Shown here: piece by piece, positions 1-8,190 of the stretch | Layout of the letters: the number at the start of each line of letters is the position of its first letter | How positions within the stretch are numbered: position 1 is the stretch's first letter | Origin: Streptomyces sp. NBC_01481 | GTDB taxonomy: Bacteria; Actinomycetota; Actinomycetes; Streptomycetales; Streptomycetaceae | Reading direction: 5' to 3' | Length of the DNA: 64,000 bases | Assembly (NCBI RefSeq): GCF_026339995.1 | Contig: NZ_JAPEPT010000003.1 | Location: 682,001-746,000, forward strand | Program-made: the position numbers and the translations under genes | The notes under the pieces: generated by a model | What the model saw: only the letters and a program-made list of their open reading frames with translations | Database searches by the model: none | Told to the model about the DNA's origin: nothing

Positions 1-249
1 CCACTGTACGTCAACGCCGACCCGCGCGACGGTGAATTTCCCGGCGCACGGGGGAACGAGGGCGAGCACGCTGAAGCCGCGCAGCAGGTTCTTGATCACA
101 AGCAGAATTGCCCTGGCGTCTCGCTCGGATTCACCCGCCAGACCTCCCAGGAGGTCCCACGTACCCCCGACGGTCTCCCCGTCCACGTCACCCCGGTCCT
201 GGTCGTTGGCGAGCACTACTACAGCCGGATCAAGAACCGCGCTCGCTGA
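1..249 (+). CDS. C-terminal fragment of an unrecognised protein (partial at window edge)
   Basis: An open frame runs in from the left edge and ends at TGA 247-249, leaving 82 visible residues. The tail is hydrophilic, contains one Cys and ends in a short beta-like stretch (VTPVLVVGEHYYS) and a basic end. I do not recognise a family from this piece. It is convergent with the CGNR regulator gene and is followed by a strong hairpin at 334-363. Third-position GC is high, which supports coding. The start lies outside the window. Confidence 0.55.
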   Translation, partial: PLYVNADPRDGEFPGARGNEGEHAEAAQQVLDHKQNCPGVSLGFTRQTSQEVPRTPDGLPVHVTPVLVVGEHYYSRIKNRAR

Positions 250-333
250 GCGGGTGCAGGCATCGGCGGTGATCCCGCTTCCACGAAGTGGCTGCCCGGG
301 GCTGCGGGAGCGCGGCGCGCCCCATGTGCCCGG

Positions 334-363
334 CTAGGGCCTGTCGTTCGGATCAGGCCCTAG
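334..363. terminator. Bidirectional hairpin terminator, 10-bp perfect arms
   Basis: CTAGGGCCTG at 334-343 is the exact inverted complement of CAGGCCCTAG at 354-363, with a 10-nt loop. It lies between two convergent genes and its right arm includes the TAG stop codon of the CGNR gene (360-362). There is no long T tract, which is usual for Streptomyces terminators. Confidence 0.7.
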
Positions 364-995
364 CGGCCTTCCTCCTTCGCCTTGCGGCTGCGGTAGGTGC
401 GCATGGCGACCTGGGCTCCGCATCGATTCGGGCTGCAGTAAGCCGCGGAGGAGTTGCGCGTCCGGTCGTAGAACCCGAGGTGGCACGGCGGGTTCCGGCA
501 TGCCTTGAGTCGCATCCAGGAGCCGCGCAGGGCTACGTCGGATGCTGCGGCGAGCATCTTCGCGAGCGCGCCCGGTACGCCGCTCTGGGTGGGCGCGAGG
601 TGTACGCCGGAGGCGGTGATGACAGGAGCCAGGGGATACAGCTCCGCGCTACGGCGCAGATACTCCTCGGCTCCGGCTCGGCCCGGCTCGTCCTGCTCGC
701 CCGCATGGGCCAGCAGGACGAGGACCAAGGCGTCCCTCAGCTCACGGGCGGCGGCGGCATCGGCATCCGTGACCAGCGACGCGGAGTCGATGAGGTCCTC
801 CTTCCGCAGCCACCGCGAAAAGGCGGCACCGTCGAGGAGTTCTTCACGACTGCCGTCGATCGCACGGGTGTTGACGAAGGTGAGTACGACCTCCGCCGCC
901 GCCGAAGGGCTGAGCGTCGTTCGGCTTGCATCCATGGCCATGAAGCCCACAGTACCCGAGGCGAGTGAGGCGTCATTGCTGTCAGGCATAGACAT
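360..995 (-). CDS. ABATE / CGNR zinc-finger transcriptional regulator
   Basis: This 211-residue protein has the two-part architecture of the CGNR family: an N-terminal ABATE-type helical domain (about residues 25-150, with the typical FVNTR near the start) and a C-terminal CGNR zinc finger (about 163-205). The finger shows LKACRNPPCHLGFYDRTRN followed by AYCSPNRCGAQVAMR, giving four Cys ligands. The family is thought to bind DNA; the ligand is unknown. The gene is divergent from an SDR oxidoreductase, 52 bp apart, so it probably controls that gene and itself. ATG at 995 is used; a second ATG at 989 is possible. Its stop codon sits inside the terminator hairpin. Confidence 0.85.
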   Translation of the reverse strand: MSMPDSNDASLASGTVGFMAMDASRTTLSPSAAAEVVLTFVNTRAIDGSREELLDGAAFSRWLRKEDLIDSASLVTDADAAAARELRDALVLVLLAHAGEQDEPGRAGAEEYLRRSAELYPLAPVITASGVHLAPTQSGVPGALAKMLAAASDVALRGSWMRLKACRNPPCHLGFYDRTRNSSAAYCSPNRCGAQVAMRTYRSRKAKEEGR

Positions 996-1000
996 CTGGG

Positions 1001-1020
1001 TGCCAGTTTGCTTGCCAGTT
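1001..1020. repeat. 8-bp direct repeat, candidate operator
   Basis: TGCCAGTT occurs at 1001-1008 and again at 1013-1020, spaced 12 nt start to start. The second copy overlaps the -35 box of the SDR promoter. Placement between a CGNR regulator and its divergent neighbour suggests a regulator-binding site; this is inference. Confidence 0.45.
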
Positions 1021-1040
1021 ATGAGTTAAGTGCTTATGGT
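1012..1040 (+). promoter_or_regulatory. Promoter for a probably leaderless SDR gene
   Basis: TTGCCA (1012-1017) and TATGGT (1035-1040) are separated by exactly 17 bp. A start site about 7 nt past the -10 box would fall on the ATG at 1048, so the transcript is probably leaderless. No Shine-Dalgarno sequence is seen before 1048. Confidence 0.55.
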
Positions 1041-1047
1041 CCTAACC

Positions 1048-1911
1048 ATGACGAACGACAGTGACACCTCGAACACTGCCCGCACCTGGTTCATCACCGG
1101 CTCCTCTCAGGGCCTCGGTCGTGCACTGGCGATCACCGCCCTCGACCGCGGCGACCGCGTCGCGGCCACTGCCCGCCGCACGGAGTCGCTCGCCGACCTC
1201 GTCGACCGCTACCCCGGCCAGGCCATCGCGCTCGAACTCGACGTCCGAGACGAAAGCGCGGCCCACCGCGCCGTCGAGCAGACCCTCGCTGCCTTCGGCC
1301 GCATCGACGTGGTCGCCAATATCGCGGGATACGGACTGTTCGGCGCCGTCGAGGAGGCAACCGACGCACAGGCCAGGGCCATCTTCGACACCAACGTCTT
1401 CGGCCCGCTGAACGTGCTGCGCGCGACGCTGCCCGTCCTGCGAGGGCAGCGATCGGGCCACATCCTCCAGGGATCCTCGCTCTACGGGCAGTTGGCGCAC
1501 CCGGGCGTCGGTCTGCTTGCCGCCGGCAAGTACGCGCTCGAAGGACTCTCCGACGCACTGGCTGCCGAGCTCGCCCCCCTGGGCATCAAGCTCACGCTGA
1601 TCGAGCCGGGCTACATGGGGACCGGTTTCCTGTCCCACCTGGTCTTCACCGAACCCACCCCTGACTACGACCGGACCGTGCGCGCCGTCCAGAGCTCGCT
1701 CGGTGAACTGTCCCCTGAAGCCTTCCTCGATCCCGCCCGAGTCGCCGCGGCCGTCATCACCGCCGTCGACGCCAAGCAGCCGCCCCCGCGTCTCGCCCTG
1801 GGACGCGCGGCGGAGGACGACATTCGCGGCGCCCTCGCCGCACGCCTGCGCGAACTGGACGACTGGACCGGCGTCACGCGGGGCGTGGACGCCGCTCTCC
1901 AGGAGTCCTGA
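1048..1911 (+). CDS. SDR-family NAD(P)-dependent oxidoreductase
   Basis: The protein has 287 residues from ATG 1048; GTG 1030 and ATG 1036 are alternatives, but 1048 fits a leaderless transcript. It shows the classical short-chain dehydrogenase features: TGSSQGLGR cofactor loop near residue 16, NIAGYG (the NAG-like motif), a Ser in the QGSSLYG stretch and the YxxxK-like site AAGKYALEG. The usual catalytic Tyr appears shifted or replaced in LLAAGKYALEGLS, so the active site should be checked. Members of this group act on small alcohols and ketones in the cytoplasm; the substrate is unknown. It is divergent from the CGNR regulator, which is the likely controller. Confidence 0.88.
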   Translation: MTNDSDTSNTARTWFITGSSQGLGRALAITALDRGDRVAATARRTESLADLVDRYPGQAIALELDVRDESAAHRAVEQTLAAFGRIDVVANIAGYGLFGAVEEATDAQARAIFDTNVFGPLNVLRATLPVLRGQRSGHILQGSSLYGQLAHPGVGLLAAGKYALEGLSDALAAELAPLGIKLTLIEPGYMGTGFLSHLVFTEPTPDYDRTVRAVQSSLGELSPEAFLDPARVAAAVITAVDAKQPPPRLALGRAAEDDIRGALAARLRELDDWTGVTRGVDAALQES

Positions 1912-1963
1912 CCAATCGGCCCTGGCTGCGGCCGGGTTGACGGAGGCACCGCAACGGACTCCA

Positions 1964-1984
1964 GCCCGGCGGCAAAAGCCGGGC
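1964..1984. terminator. Hairpin between convergent genes
   Basis: GCCCGGC (1964-1970) pairs with GCCGGGC (1978-1984) across the loop GGCAAAA. It lies between the SDR gene and the convergent HEAT-like gene and probably ends both transcripts. Confidence 0.6.
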
Positions 1985-2025
1985 AAGGACTGGCGATCCA
2001 GGTGACAACCGGCATGCCTGGACGA

Positions 2026-3255
2026 TCAACGCCTGCCCGCTGCGAGGCGGCCGCCCGCGGCGGTTCTGACCTCGAGCTCCTCCATCGGGTCGTCGCGGAG
2101 CTGGGTGAGCCGCTGGCTGACTCGCGGATGGTCGGGTGCGGAGGCGACGGCCAGCAGACGGGCGTTCGGTTCGCAGTCCCAGAGCGACTCGGTGTACGCC
2201 CAGTCAAGCCCGGCCGGGTCGATGGCCGCCAGTGCCTTCAGGTAGGCCGGCCGTTCGTAGGAGTGCGGGGTGTGCAGCCAGAATCGGCGCAGTACCGGCG
2301 TGGCTTCCGCGGCCGCCGGCCCGAAGCGGGCCAGGCCGGCGGCCAGCCGGTCGGGCCCGCACCACTGGCGCGCCTCGTCGTGGGCGGCGAGGTCCCGTAT
2401 CAGCGCAGGCAGGTCCTGGGTTTCGCCGTGTTCGGCCAGAACCCGGATTCCGGTCCAGGACAACCAGTCTCGCTCGTCCGCCGCCCATGCGCGCGCCGCG
2501 GGTACGGCGAGGGCGCCGAGTCGCTCGACCGCACGGGCGAGCCAGGGGAGTGACCACCTGCCGTCCACCGTCCCAAGTCCGGGCACCAGCGGGATCAGGT
2601 CCGGCTCCGGCGGGCGACCGGCCAATGTGTGCAGGGCCTCGGCCTTTGCACCGTCGGCCGTGTCCGCGTCGGCGAGTACGGACAGCAGTCGGCGACGGCT
2701 CGGACTCAGCTCGACGGTGTGCGTCCTTTGCGGGCGCGGATGCGCGGACGTCCCGTACCCCGTCCCCCAGGACACCCAGGGCTCGGAGCGCCACAGCAGC
2801 GGCTCCTCCCCGCTCAGCCGGGCACGCGCGACGTCGGCCAGGTCGTTCCACCACTCCATCGGCCAGGTTCCGGCCACCGATTGGAGGACGTCCACCCAGT
2901 GCTCGCCCTCCCGGATGTAGGCCCGCAGGGCATCGCGGGCCTCGGCCGAACCCGACACGGCCAGCAGCTCCAGAATGCCGGTGGCCCGCTCGCAGTCGTC
3001 CTCGTCACCTGCCAGCACGGCGACCACCGGATCCAGCGCCAGTCCCAATTCCTGGATCAAGCGCGCCAGATAGAGGTGGCGGTCGTCCACCGAGTCCCAT
3101 CGCCAGTCCTGCCGGACCTCGTCGTACACCAACTCGCTTGCTGTCGCCGGATCGTCCGTCGCACGTAGCGCGCCCAGACCCCGACCTCGTTGCAGAAGAC
3201 CTTTGAGCGAGTCCACCGTTGCGTAAGCCTGGTCACCCGCTGATTCGTTGCTCAT
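2026..3255 (-). CDS. HEAT-repeat-like hypothetical protein
   Basis: ATG at 3255 gives 409 residues; an upstream in-frame start at 3330 would add 25 residues of low-quality sequence. The protein is almost entirely helical, made of irregular 30-40 residue helical pairs such as DLPALIRDLAAHDEARQW and PVLRRFWLHTPHSYERPAYLKALAAID, resembling HEAT or ARM solenoids that bind proteins. There is no signal peptide, membrane segment or catalytic motif. It stands alone between the SDR gene (convergent) and the amidohydrolase gene (same strand, 118 bp upstream). Function unknown; a scaffold role is only an inference from the fold. Confidence 0.7.
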   Translation of the reverse strand: MSNESAGDQAYATVDSLKGLLQRGRGLGALRATDDPATASELVYDEVRQDWRWDSVDDRHLYLARLIQELGLALDPVVAVLAGDEDDCERATGILELLAVSGSAEARDALRAYIREGEHWVDVLQSVAGTWPMEWWNDLADVARARLSGEEPLLWRSEPWVSWGTGYGTSAHPRPQRTHTVELSPSRRRLLSVLADADTADGAKAEALHTLAGRPPEPDLIPLVPGLGTVDGRWSLPWLARAVERLGALAVPAARAWAADERDWLSWTGIRVLAEHGETQDLPALIRDLAAHDEARQWCGPDRLAAGLARFGPAAAEATPVLRRFWLHTPHSYERPAYLKALAAIDPAGLDWAYTESLWDCEPNARLLAVASAPDHPRVSQRLTQLRDDPMEELEVRTAAGGRLAAGRR

Positions 3256-3373
3256 CCATGCGGAGCCTGCCCGAGACGCAGCAGAGTCACCAGGCAATTT
3301 TGGAGCGCCGCCAAGGGGGTTGCTGCGCAAGAGGCCGGCGATCGGCCAAGGGCGAGCGGGATGGCCCCGACCG

Positions 3374-4183
3374 CTACGGGACCCTCGTCCCGCCCGTGTG
3401 ACCGACCAGGTCGGCCACCGCGCGTGCGAGCGCCGCGAGGCCGGGGCCGGCGGGGCCGCCCGGTTCCGCCATGTAGAGGTCCCTGCGGATCTCGATCATC
3501 AGCGCGCTGACGCGAGGGTCCTTGCCGTAGTACTTCAGCGGCACATACGTACCGGCGAAGGGCGTGTTGACCGCAGTGCCGCCCAACCCTGCGAACGCCT
3601 TCTCCGCCAGGGCGACGAGCTCCGGCGGAGTGTGGAAGTCGTCGGCGCCCAGGCAGATCGGCGGCCGCGGGCCCTCGCCGTGCAGCTCGTACGGCAGCGG
3701 CTCGGTCGGATACGAGTGGATGTCGACGACGACGGCGCGTCCGGTGGCCGCCAGCCGCTCGCCGACCGCCGCGGTCATCGCCTCCGCGTACGGACGGAAG
3801 TAGCGGTCGATCAGCGGCTGCGGGTCCACATCCGGTGAGCGCAGCTGCTCGCCGTGCGTGGTGTGGGTGTAGACCGCGCCCATGCCGACGGCCAGCATCT
3901 CCTCCCGCTCATCGGGAAAACGCTCGGGATCGATCACCAGTCGCGAAAGACCGTTCACGAAACGCCAGGGGGCGACGGAAGCAGCCTCTGCCGCGGCGGC
4001 GGCAATCTCCGCGGTGTGGGCGTCGGTGATGTGGTCGAGTTCCCGCTCAAGCGCCGCGTCGTCCAGCTCGATGCCGCTGCGCACCGGCGCGGGGATGGCC
4101 CGTGCGGAATGCGGGACATGCAGAAGGACAGGGGAGTGGTCGGCGCCGGGAAGAAGCCGGAAGGGTGGGGGCTCGTGGGACAT
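3374..4183 (-). CDS. N-formylglutamate amidohydrolase family protein
   Basis: A 269-residue cytoplasmic protein of the N-formylglutamate amidohydrolase family, which hydrolyses N-formyl-L-glutamate to formate and glutamate in histidine breakdown; some members act on other N-acyl amino acids. Supporting motifs are LLHVPHSARAIP near the N-terminus, RFVNGLSRLVIDPERFPDE, a His-rich segment VYTHTTHGEQLR and VVDIHSYPTEPLP. These contain the His and acidic residues expected for metal binding. ATG 4183 is preceded by the strong ribosome site AGGAAGG. No hut genes are adjacent, so a role in histidine use is not certain. Confidence 0.85.
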   Translation of the reverse strand: MSHEPPPFRLLPGADHSPVLLHVPHSARAIPAPVRSGIELDDAALERELDHITDAHTAEIAAAAAEAASVAPWRFVNGLSRLVIDPERFPDEREEMLAVGMGAVYTHTTHGEQLRSPDVDPQPLIDRYFRPYAEAMTAAVGERLAATGRAVVVDIHSYPTEPLPYELHGEGPRPPICLGADDFHTPPELVALAEKAFAGLGGTAVNTPFAGTYVPLKYYGKDPRVSALMIEIRRDLYMAEPGGPAGPGLAALARAVADLVGHTGGTRVP

Positions 4184-4405
4184 CGTCGTCCTTCCTGCCG
4201 GGCGTGCGGAGATCGACGAGCATTCTACGAAGCCGGAGCAGGCCGTACCGGCGATTCTCACCTCCTGGAACGGCGCAACTGCCCCCAGCCCGACCCCGCG
4301 CCCAACTGCTCGCCCTGGGCGAAGAGTTGCTTGCCCGTGGTCCCTCCTCCTGCGAGGATCACATGATCGACGACGCAGAATTCCTGACCATCTAGGGAGC
4401 GCCTC

Positions 4406-5218
4406 ATGACCGGGAGCGAGCCGGCCGTCCCCAGGATCGACACCAGCAAGCCGCATCCGGCCCGGGTGTACGACTGGTTCCTGGGCGGCAAGGACAACTA
4501 CCCGGTCGATGAGCAACTGGGTCGCCACATCATGAGTATCGACAACCGCGCCAAGCATGTCGCCCAGACCAACCGGTGGTTCATGCAGCGCGTCACCCGA
4601 TGGATGGCGGGCGAGGCGGGCATACGCCAGTACCTCGACATCGGCACCGGCATCCCCACCGAGCCCAATCTGCACCAGATAGCCCAGGGCCTGGCGCCCG
4701 AGTCCCGCGTCGTCTACACCGACAATGACCCGATCGTGCTTACCCACGCGGAGGCGCTGCTGCGCAGCACCCCCGAGGGCGTGACCGACTACATCCAGGC
4801 CGATGTGCGCGAGCCCGGGCGCATACTTGAACAGGCCAGAAAGGTCCTCGACTTCGAGCAGCCGATCGCCCTCTCGCTGGTGGCGCTGCTGCACTTCGTC
4901 GCCGACGAGGCCAGTCCGTACGAGCTGGTGGGACAGCTCCTGGACGCGTTGCCGTCCGGCAGCTATCTCGTACTGTCGCAGCTCACCGCCGACTTCGACC
5001 CGCTCGCCGTCCAGCGCGGCGTCGACATGTACGCGGCGGGCGGCGTCACCCTGGTGCCGCGCTCGCGCGACGAGGTCGGCCGCTTCTTCGAGGGGCTTGA
5101 GCTGACGGAGCCCGGCATCGTCCAGCTGACGCGGTGGCACCCCGAGCTGGGCGTGGACGAGGTCACCGAGGGGAACGAGGCGGCTTCGCTCTACGCGGGA
5201 GTGGCGCGCAAGGCGTAG
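4406..5218 (+). CDS. SAM-dependent methyltransferase, DUF574 family
   Basis: A 270-residue protein typical of the actinomycete DUF574 (Methyltransf_19) family, of which Streptomyces genomes hold many copies. The diagnostic N-terminus reads IDTSKPHPARVYDWFLGGKDNY, followed by QYLDIGTGIPT (SAM-binding motif I, about residue 75) and VVYTDNDPIVLTHA (motif II). Substrates of this family are largely unknown. Start ATG 4406 has AGGGAG upstream. It is divergent from the amidohydrolase gene across 222 bp that contain no further gene. Confidence 0.9.
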   Translation: MTGSEPAVPRIDTSKPHPARVYDWFLGGKDNYPVDEQLGRHIMSIDNRAKHVAQTNRWFMQRVTRWMAGEAGIRQYLDIGTGIPTEPNLHQIAQGLAPESRVVYTDNDPIVLTHAEALLRSTPEGVTDYIQADVREPGRILEQARKVLDFEQPIALSLVALLHFVADEASPYELVGQLLDALPSGSYLVLSQLTADFDPLAVQRGVDMYAAGGVTLVPRSRDEVGRFFEGLELTEPGIVQLTRWHPELGVDEVTEGNEAASLYAGVARKA

Positions 5219-5297
5219 CCGTGGAAGTAGGGGTCGTCGGCGGCGCATATCGGCGGGGTACATCGGCGGCGTATACCGGCCAAAGGAGCGGTCGGGA

Positions 5298-5326
5298 TTC
5301 CTGGGTACCCAAATTCTGCTTATGAT
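5298..5326 (+). promoter_or_regulatory. Promoter for a probably leaderless lysR gene
   Basis: A near-consensus -10 box TATGAT lies at 5321-5326, with a weak -35 TTCCTG at 5298-5303, spacing 17. Transcription would start at about 5333, the first base of the GTG start. No ribosome site precedes that codon. Confidence 0.5.
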
Positions 5327-5332
5327 TCGGAT

Positions 5333-6238
5333 GTGTTCGATTCCCGGCACATCAGAACCTTCCATGAAGTGGTCAGGGCCGGTTCGTACTCGGCGGCCGC
5401 CCGCACCCTGGGCTATACGCAACCGGCGATCACCCAGCAGATGAAGTCCCTCGAACGGGACGTCGGCACACCGCTGTTCATCCGGGTCGGCCGCACTATG
5501 CGTCTCACCGAAGCGGGTGAGGCCCTGTCGCGGCATGCCACGGTCATCCTGGACAGCATGTCAGTCGCCCAGCAGCAGATGAGCGCGCTGACCCGGCTGC
5601 GCGCGGGAAGGGTCCGCGTCTGCGCGTTCCCCAGCGCCAATGCCACCCTCATCCCCGAGGCGATGGCCCGCCTCGCCGCCGCCCACCCCGGTGTGCGCGT
5701 CGACCTGCTGGAGAGCGAGCCGCCGGAGTCGCTCCATCGCCTGGTACGCGGGGAGTGCGACATCACGCTCGCCTTCACCTATCCCGGCCTGCATGAAGAG
5801 GTGCCGGACGAGCTGGTGGAGATCCCGCTCCTGGAGGACCAGTTGACGGTGCTGCTGCCGACCGGGCATCCGCTGGCGCGGCGCAGAGCGGTGCAGCTGG
5901 CGGATCTGGCGCAGGAGCGCTGGATAGCCGGGTGTCTGCGCTGCCGCGCCAATCTCCTTCACGAATGCGGCGAGCAGGGGTTCGCGCCGGACATCGCGTT
6001 CACGACCGACGACAATCTCGTGGTGCAGAGCCTGGTGGCGGAGGGCCTCGGCGTCGCGATGATCCCGGCGCTCGTACTGAACTTCCTCTGCCACCGCAAA
6101 GTCACCGGACGGCCGCTCCAACCCGCGTCCCGGCGGCAGATCTCGGCGTATGTACTGAAAGAGCATCTGCGGATACCCGCGACGGCGCTGGTACTCGAGG
6201 AGCTGAAGAAGGTCGCGGCAAACAAGATCGGCTGCTGA
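5333..6238 (+). CDS. LysR-family transcriptional regulator
   Basis: A 301-residue LysR-type regulator. The N-terminal winged helix (residues 1-60) reads HIRTFHEVVRAGSYSAAARTLGYTQPAITQQMKSLE; the C-terminal periplasmic-binding-like ligand domain covers about 90-295. GTG 5333 is the start. It precedes, on the same strand, a cysteine dioxygenase and a YeiH-type exporter, so a sulfur metabolite is the likely inducer (inference). The Cys-rich stretch AGCLRCRANLLHECGEQ in the ligand domain is unusual for the family and may sense redox state or metal. Confidence 0.9.
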   Translation: MFDSRHIRTFHEVVRAGSYSAAARTLGYTQPAITQQMKSLERDVGTPLFIRVGRTMRLTEAGEALSRHATVILDSMSVAQQQMSALTRLRAGRVRVCAFPSANATLIPEAMARLAAAHPGVRVDLLESEPPESLHRLVRGECDITLAFTYPGLHEEVPDELVEIPLLEDQLTVLLPTGHPLARRRAVQLADLAQERWIAGCLRCRANLLHECGEQGFAPDIAFTTDDNLVVQSLVAEGLGVAMIPALVLNFLCHRKVTGRPLQPASRRQISAYVLKEHLRIPATALVLEELKKVAANKIGC

Positions 6239-6329
6239 GACAGCGGCGACCCACTGATAAGCGGAGCTTGGGAAGTCACCAAGAAACCGTCGTTGGACGT
6301 GATGGGTCGGGCGGCTCGACGCTGCGCAT

Positions 6330-6908
6330 ATGACCCTCTCGACCAGAACGACCGCCTTCACGGCCGCCCGCACGACCGACCGCCTCGACGTGTTGATCGC
6401 CGACGTGCGCGAGGCCGTCGGGAGAGGCCTGCCGCCGGACCTGACGGCGTATCTGGTCGGCGAGCGCCTCGCACCGCATCTCGGTGCGGACGATCTGCTC
6501 ACCTCCGAGCAGTGCGAGAGCGACCCCGCCCGCTACCGCCAGCATCTGCTGCACGCCGAACACGACGGAAGCTTCTCGATCGTCGCGCTGGTCTGGCTGC
6601 CGGGCCAGGGGACGTCCGTGCACGACCATGTGTCGTGGTGCACCACCGGTGTGCACGAGGGCGAGGAGTACGAGCGGCGCTACCGCCTCCTCCCGTCCCA
6701 GGCCACCGGCGCGGCCGCGCGCCTTGTCGCCACCGGCGATGTCGTCAACGGGCAGGGCGAGGTCTGCGGATTCGCGCCGCCCGGCGACATCCACCGGGTC
6801 TGGAACGCGGGACCCGGCAGGGCGATCTCCCTTCATGTGTACGGGGCGGACATCTCGCGTCTGGGCACCAGCGTCCGGCGGGTCTACGAGCTGCCGGCCG
6901 ACCGCTGA
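6330..6908 (+). CDS. Cysteine dioxygenase-type cupin enzyme
   Basis: A 192-residue cupin of the cysteine dioxygenase family, which oxidises L-cysteine to cysteine sulfinate using non-haem iron. The three-His iron site is visible: His98 and His100 in SVHDHVSW, and His155 in GDIHRVWN. The stop codon overlaps the start of the YeiH exporter gene (TGATG), so the two are translationally coupled. Sulfinate breakdown releases sulfite, which fits with a neighbouring sulfur anion exporter. The upstream LysR gene is the likely regulator. Other thiol dioxygenases (mercaptopropionate, cysteamine) share the fold, so the exact substrate is open. Confidence 0.85.
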   Translation: MTLSTRTTAFTAARTTDRLDVLIADVREAVGRGLPPDLTAYLVGERLAPHLGADDLLTSEQCESDPARYRQHLLHAEHDGSFSIVALVWLPGQGTSVHDHVSWCTTGVHEGEEYERRYRLLPSQATGAAARLVATGDVVNGQGEVCGFAPPGDIHRVWNAGPGRAISLHVYGADISRLGTSVRRVYELPADR

Positions 6909-7948
6909 TGGCGATGCTGAGGGAACGGGCGGCCAAGGCACCCCCTTCCGCGGCCGCACCTCGTACCCTGCCCGGCCTTGCCCTCGCCGCGTCCGCTGTT
7001 GCCGTCGCCTGGTCCGCACACCAACTCCTGCCGGACATACCGATGCTGACCGCCGCCGTGGTGCTGGGAATCGTGGCGGCGCATCTGCCGGGCGCACGCG
7101 CCCTGGTCCGGGGAGCGGCCAGCCCTGGACTCTCGTGTGCCGCGAAGCGCCTGATGCGGGTCGGCATCGTGCTGCTCGGGCTGAAGCTGAGCCTGGACGA
7201 CGTCCTCGGCCTCGGCTGGGCGACGGTGACCATGGTGCTCGGTGTCGTCGCCGCGACCTTCCTGGGCACCTGGTGGCTGGGCCGCCGTATGGGGCTCCCT
7301 GGCGATCAGCCGCTGCTGATCGCCGCCGGATACTCCATCTGCGGGGCGTCCGCGATCGGCGCGGTGAGCGAGGCGACGGACAGCGACGAGCGCGACGCCG
7401 CGACGTCCGTGGCGCTGGTGACACTGTGCGGAACCCTCGCCATCGCCGTACTGCCGCTGCTGCAGCAGCCGTTGGGGCTCAGCGACGCGGAGTTCGGGCG
7501 CTGGGTCGGCGCGAGCGTCCACGACGTGGGGCAGGTCGTGGCCACCGCGCAGACCGCGGGCCCCGACGCGCTCGCTGAGGCGGTCCTGGTCAAGCTGATG
7601 CGCGTGGCGCTGCTCGCACCGCTCGTCGCGGCGGTGGCCTTGTCCGTACGACACAGACGGCGCGGCGCTGCGACGGCGAGGAAGCGGCTGCCGCTCGTCC
7701 CGCTTTTCGTGGTCGGCTTCCTGGCGATGGTGGCTCTGCGCAGTACGGGTCTGCTGCCGACGTCGGCCATCGACGTGGCCCAGCACGCGCAGGAACTCCT
7801 GCTCGCCGCAGCGCTGTTCGGTCTGGGCAGCGCGGTCGACCTGCCGTCCCTGACGCGTACGGGGGCGCGGGTCGCGGCTCTGGGGCTGAGCGCGTGGGTG
7901 GTCGTGGCGGGGGTCTCGTACGCGGGAGTCCTGCTGGTCATGGGCTGA
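6908..7948 (+). CDS. YeiH-family putative sulfate/sulfite exporter
   Basis: A 346-residue inner-membrane protein with about ten hydrophobic helices, matching the YeiH family (Cons_hypoth698). The conserved block AAGYSICGASAIGAVSEATD and the segment GASVHDVGQVVATAQT are hallmarks. Members are proposed to export sulfite or other sulfonate-derived anions. ATG 6908 overlaps the stop of the dioxygenase gene by one base. Pairing with a cysteine dioxygenase supports a role in clearing sulfur oxyanions made from cysteine. Confidence 0.88.
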   Translation: MAMLRERAAKAPPSAAAPRTLPGLALAASAVAVAWSAHQLLPDIPMLTAAVVLGIVAAHLPGARALVRGAASPGLSCAAKRLMRVGIVLLGLKLSLDDVLGLGWATVTMVLGVVAATFLGTWWLGRRMGLPGDQPLLIAAGYSICGASAIGAVSEATDSDERDAATSVALVTLCGTLAIAVLPLLQQPLGLSDAEFGRWVGASVHDVGQVVATAQTAGPDALAEAVLVKLMRVALLAPLVAAVALSVRHRRRGAATARKRLPLVPLFVVGFLAMVALRSTGLLPTSAIDVAQHAQELLLAAALFGLGSAVDLPSLTRTGARVAALGLSAWVVVAGVSYAGVLLVMG

Positions 7949-8045
7949 GGTCCCCTCGAACGCTTGGACCTGTCTGATGGGAGAGAGCACAGTGCAGGTG
8001 CCGATCGGCAACCCGCCGGACCCGCTGGACACGGGGAGGCGGATA

Positions 8046-8171
8046 ATGGAGACCATGGCAAATACCAAGGGAGCACAGGCCGTTGTCGTCGCCCTCGGCG
8101 CCCTCGGCGTGATCGCAGCACTCGCCGTGCTGTGGATCTTCATCAGCGCCGCGGGCATGGTGATCGGCTGA
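8046..8171 (+). CDS. Small single-span membrane protein (41 residues)
   Basis: The ribosome site GGGGAGG lies 6 nt before ATG 8046, which selects this start over an open frame reaching back to 7977. The product is a short polar head (METMANTKGAQ) and one long hydrophobic helix of about 25 residues ending MVIG. ATG 8055 would give 38 residues. It is convergent with xylB (19 bp apart) and 97 bp downstream of the exporter. Function unknown; small membrane peptides of this kind often regulate a transporter or stress system, but nothing here shows which. Confidence 0.6.
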   Translation: METMANTKGAQAVVVALGALGVIAALAVLWIFISAAGMVIG

Positions 8172-8190
8172 CCGCCCAAATGGGCAGGAC

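Noticed and set aside
4184..5536. Upstream extension of the amidohydrolase frame past the methyltransferase gene
   Set aside because: A strong ribosome site selects 4183, and the extension reads antisense to a real gene.
8175..8186. GCCCA / TGGGC symmetry between the small membrane gene and xylB
   Set aside because: The loop would be only two bases, too short for a real hairpin.
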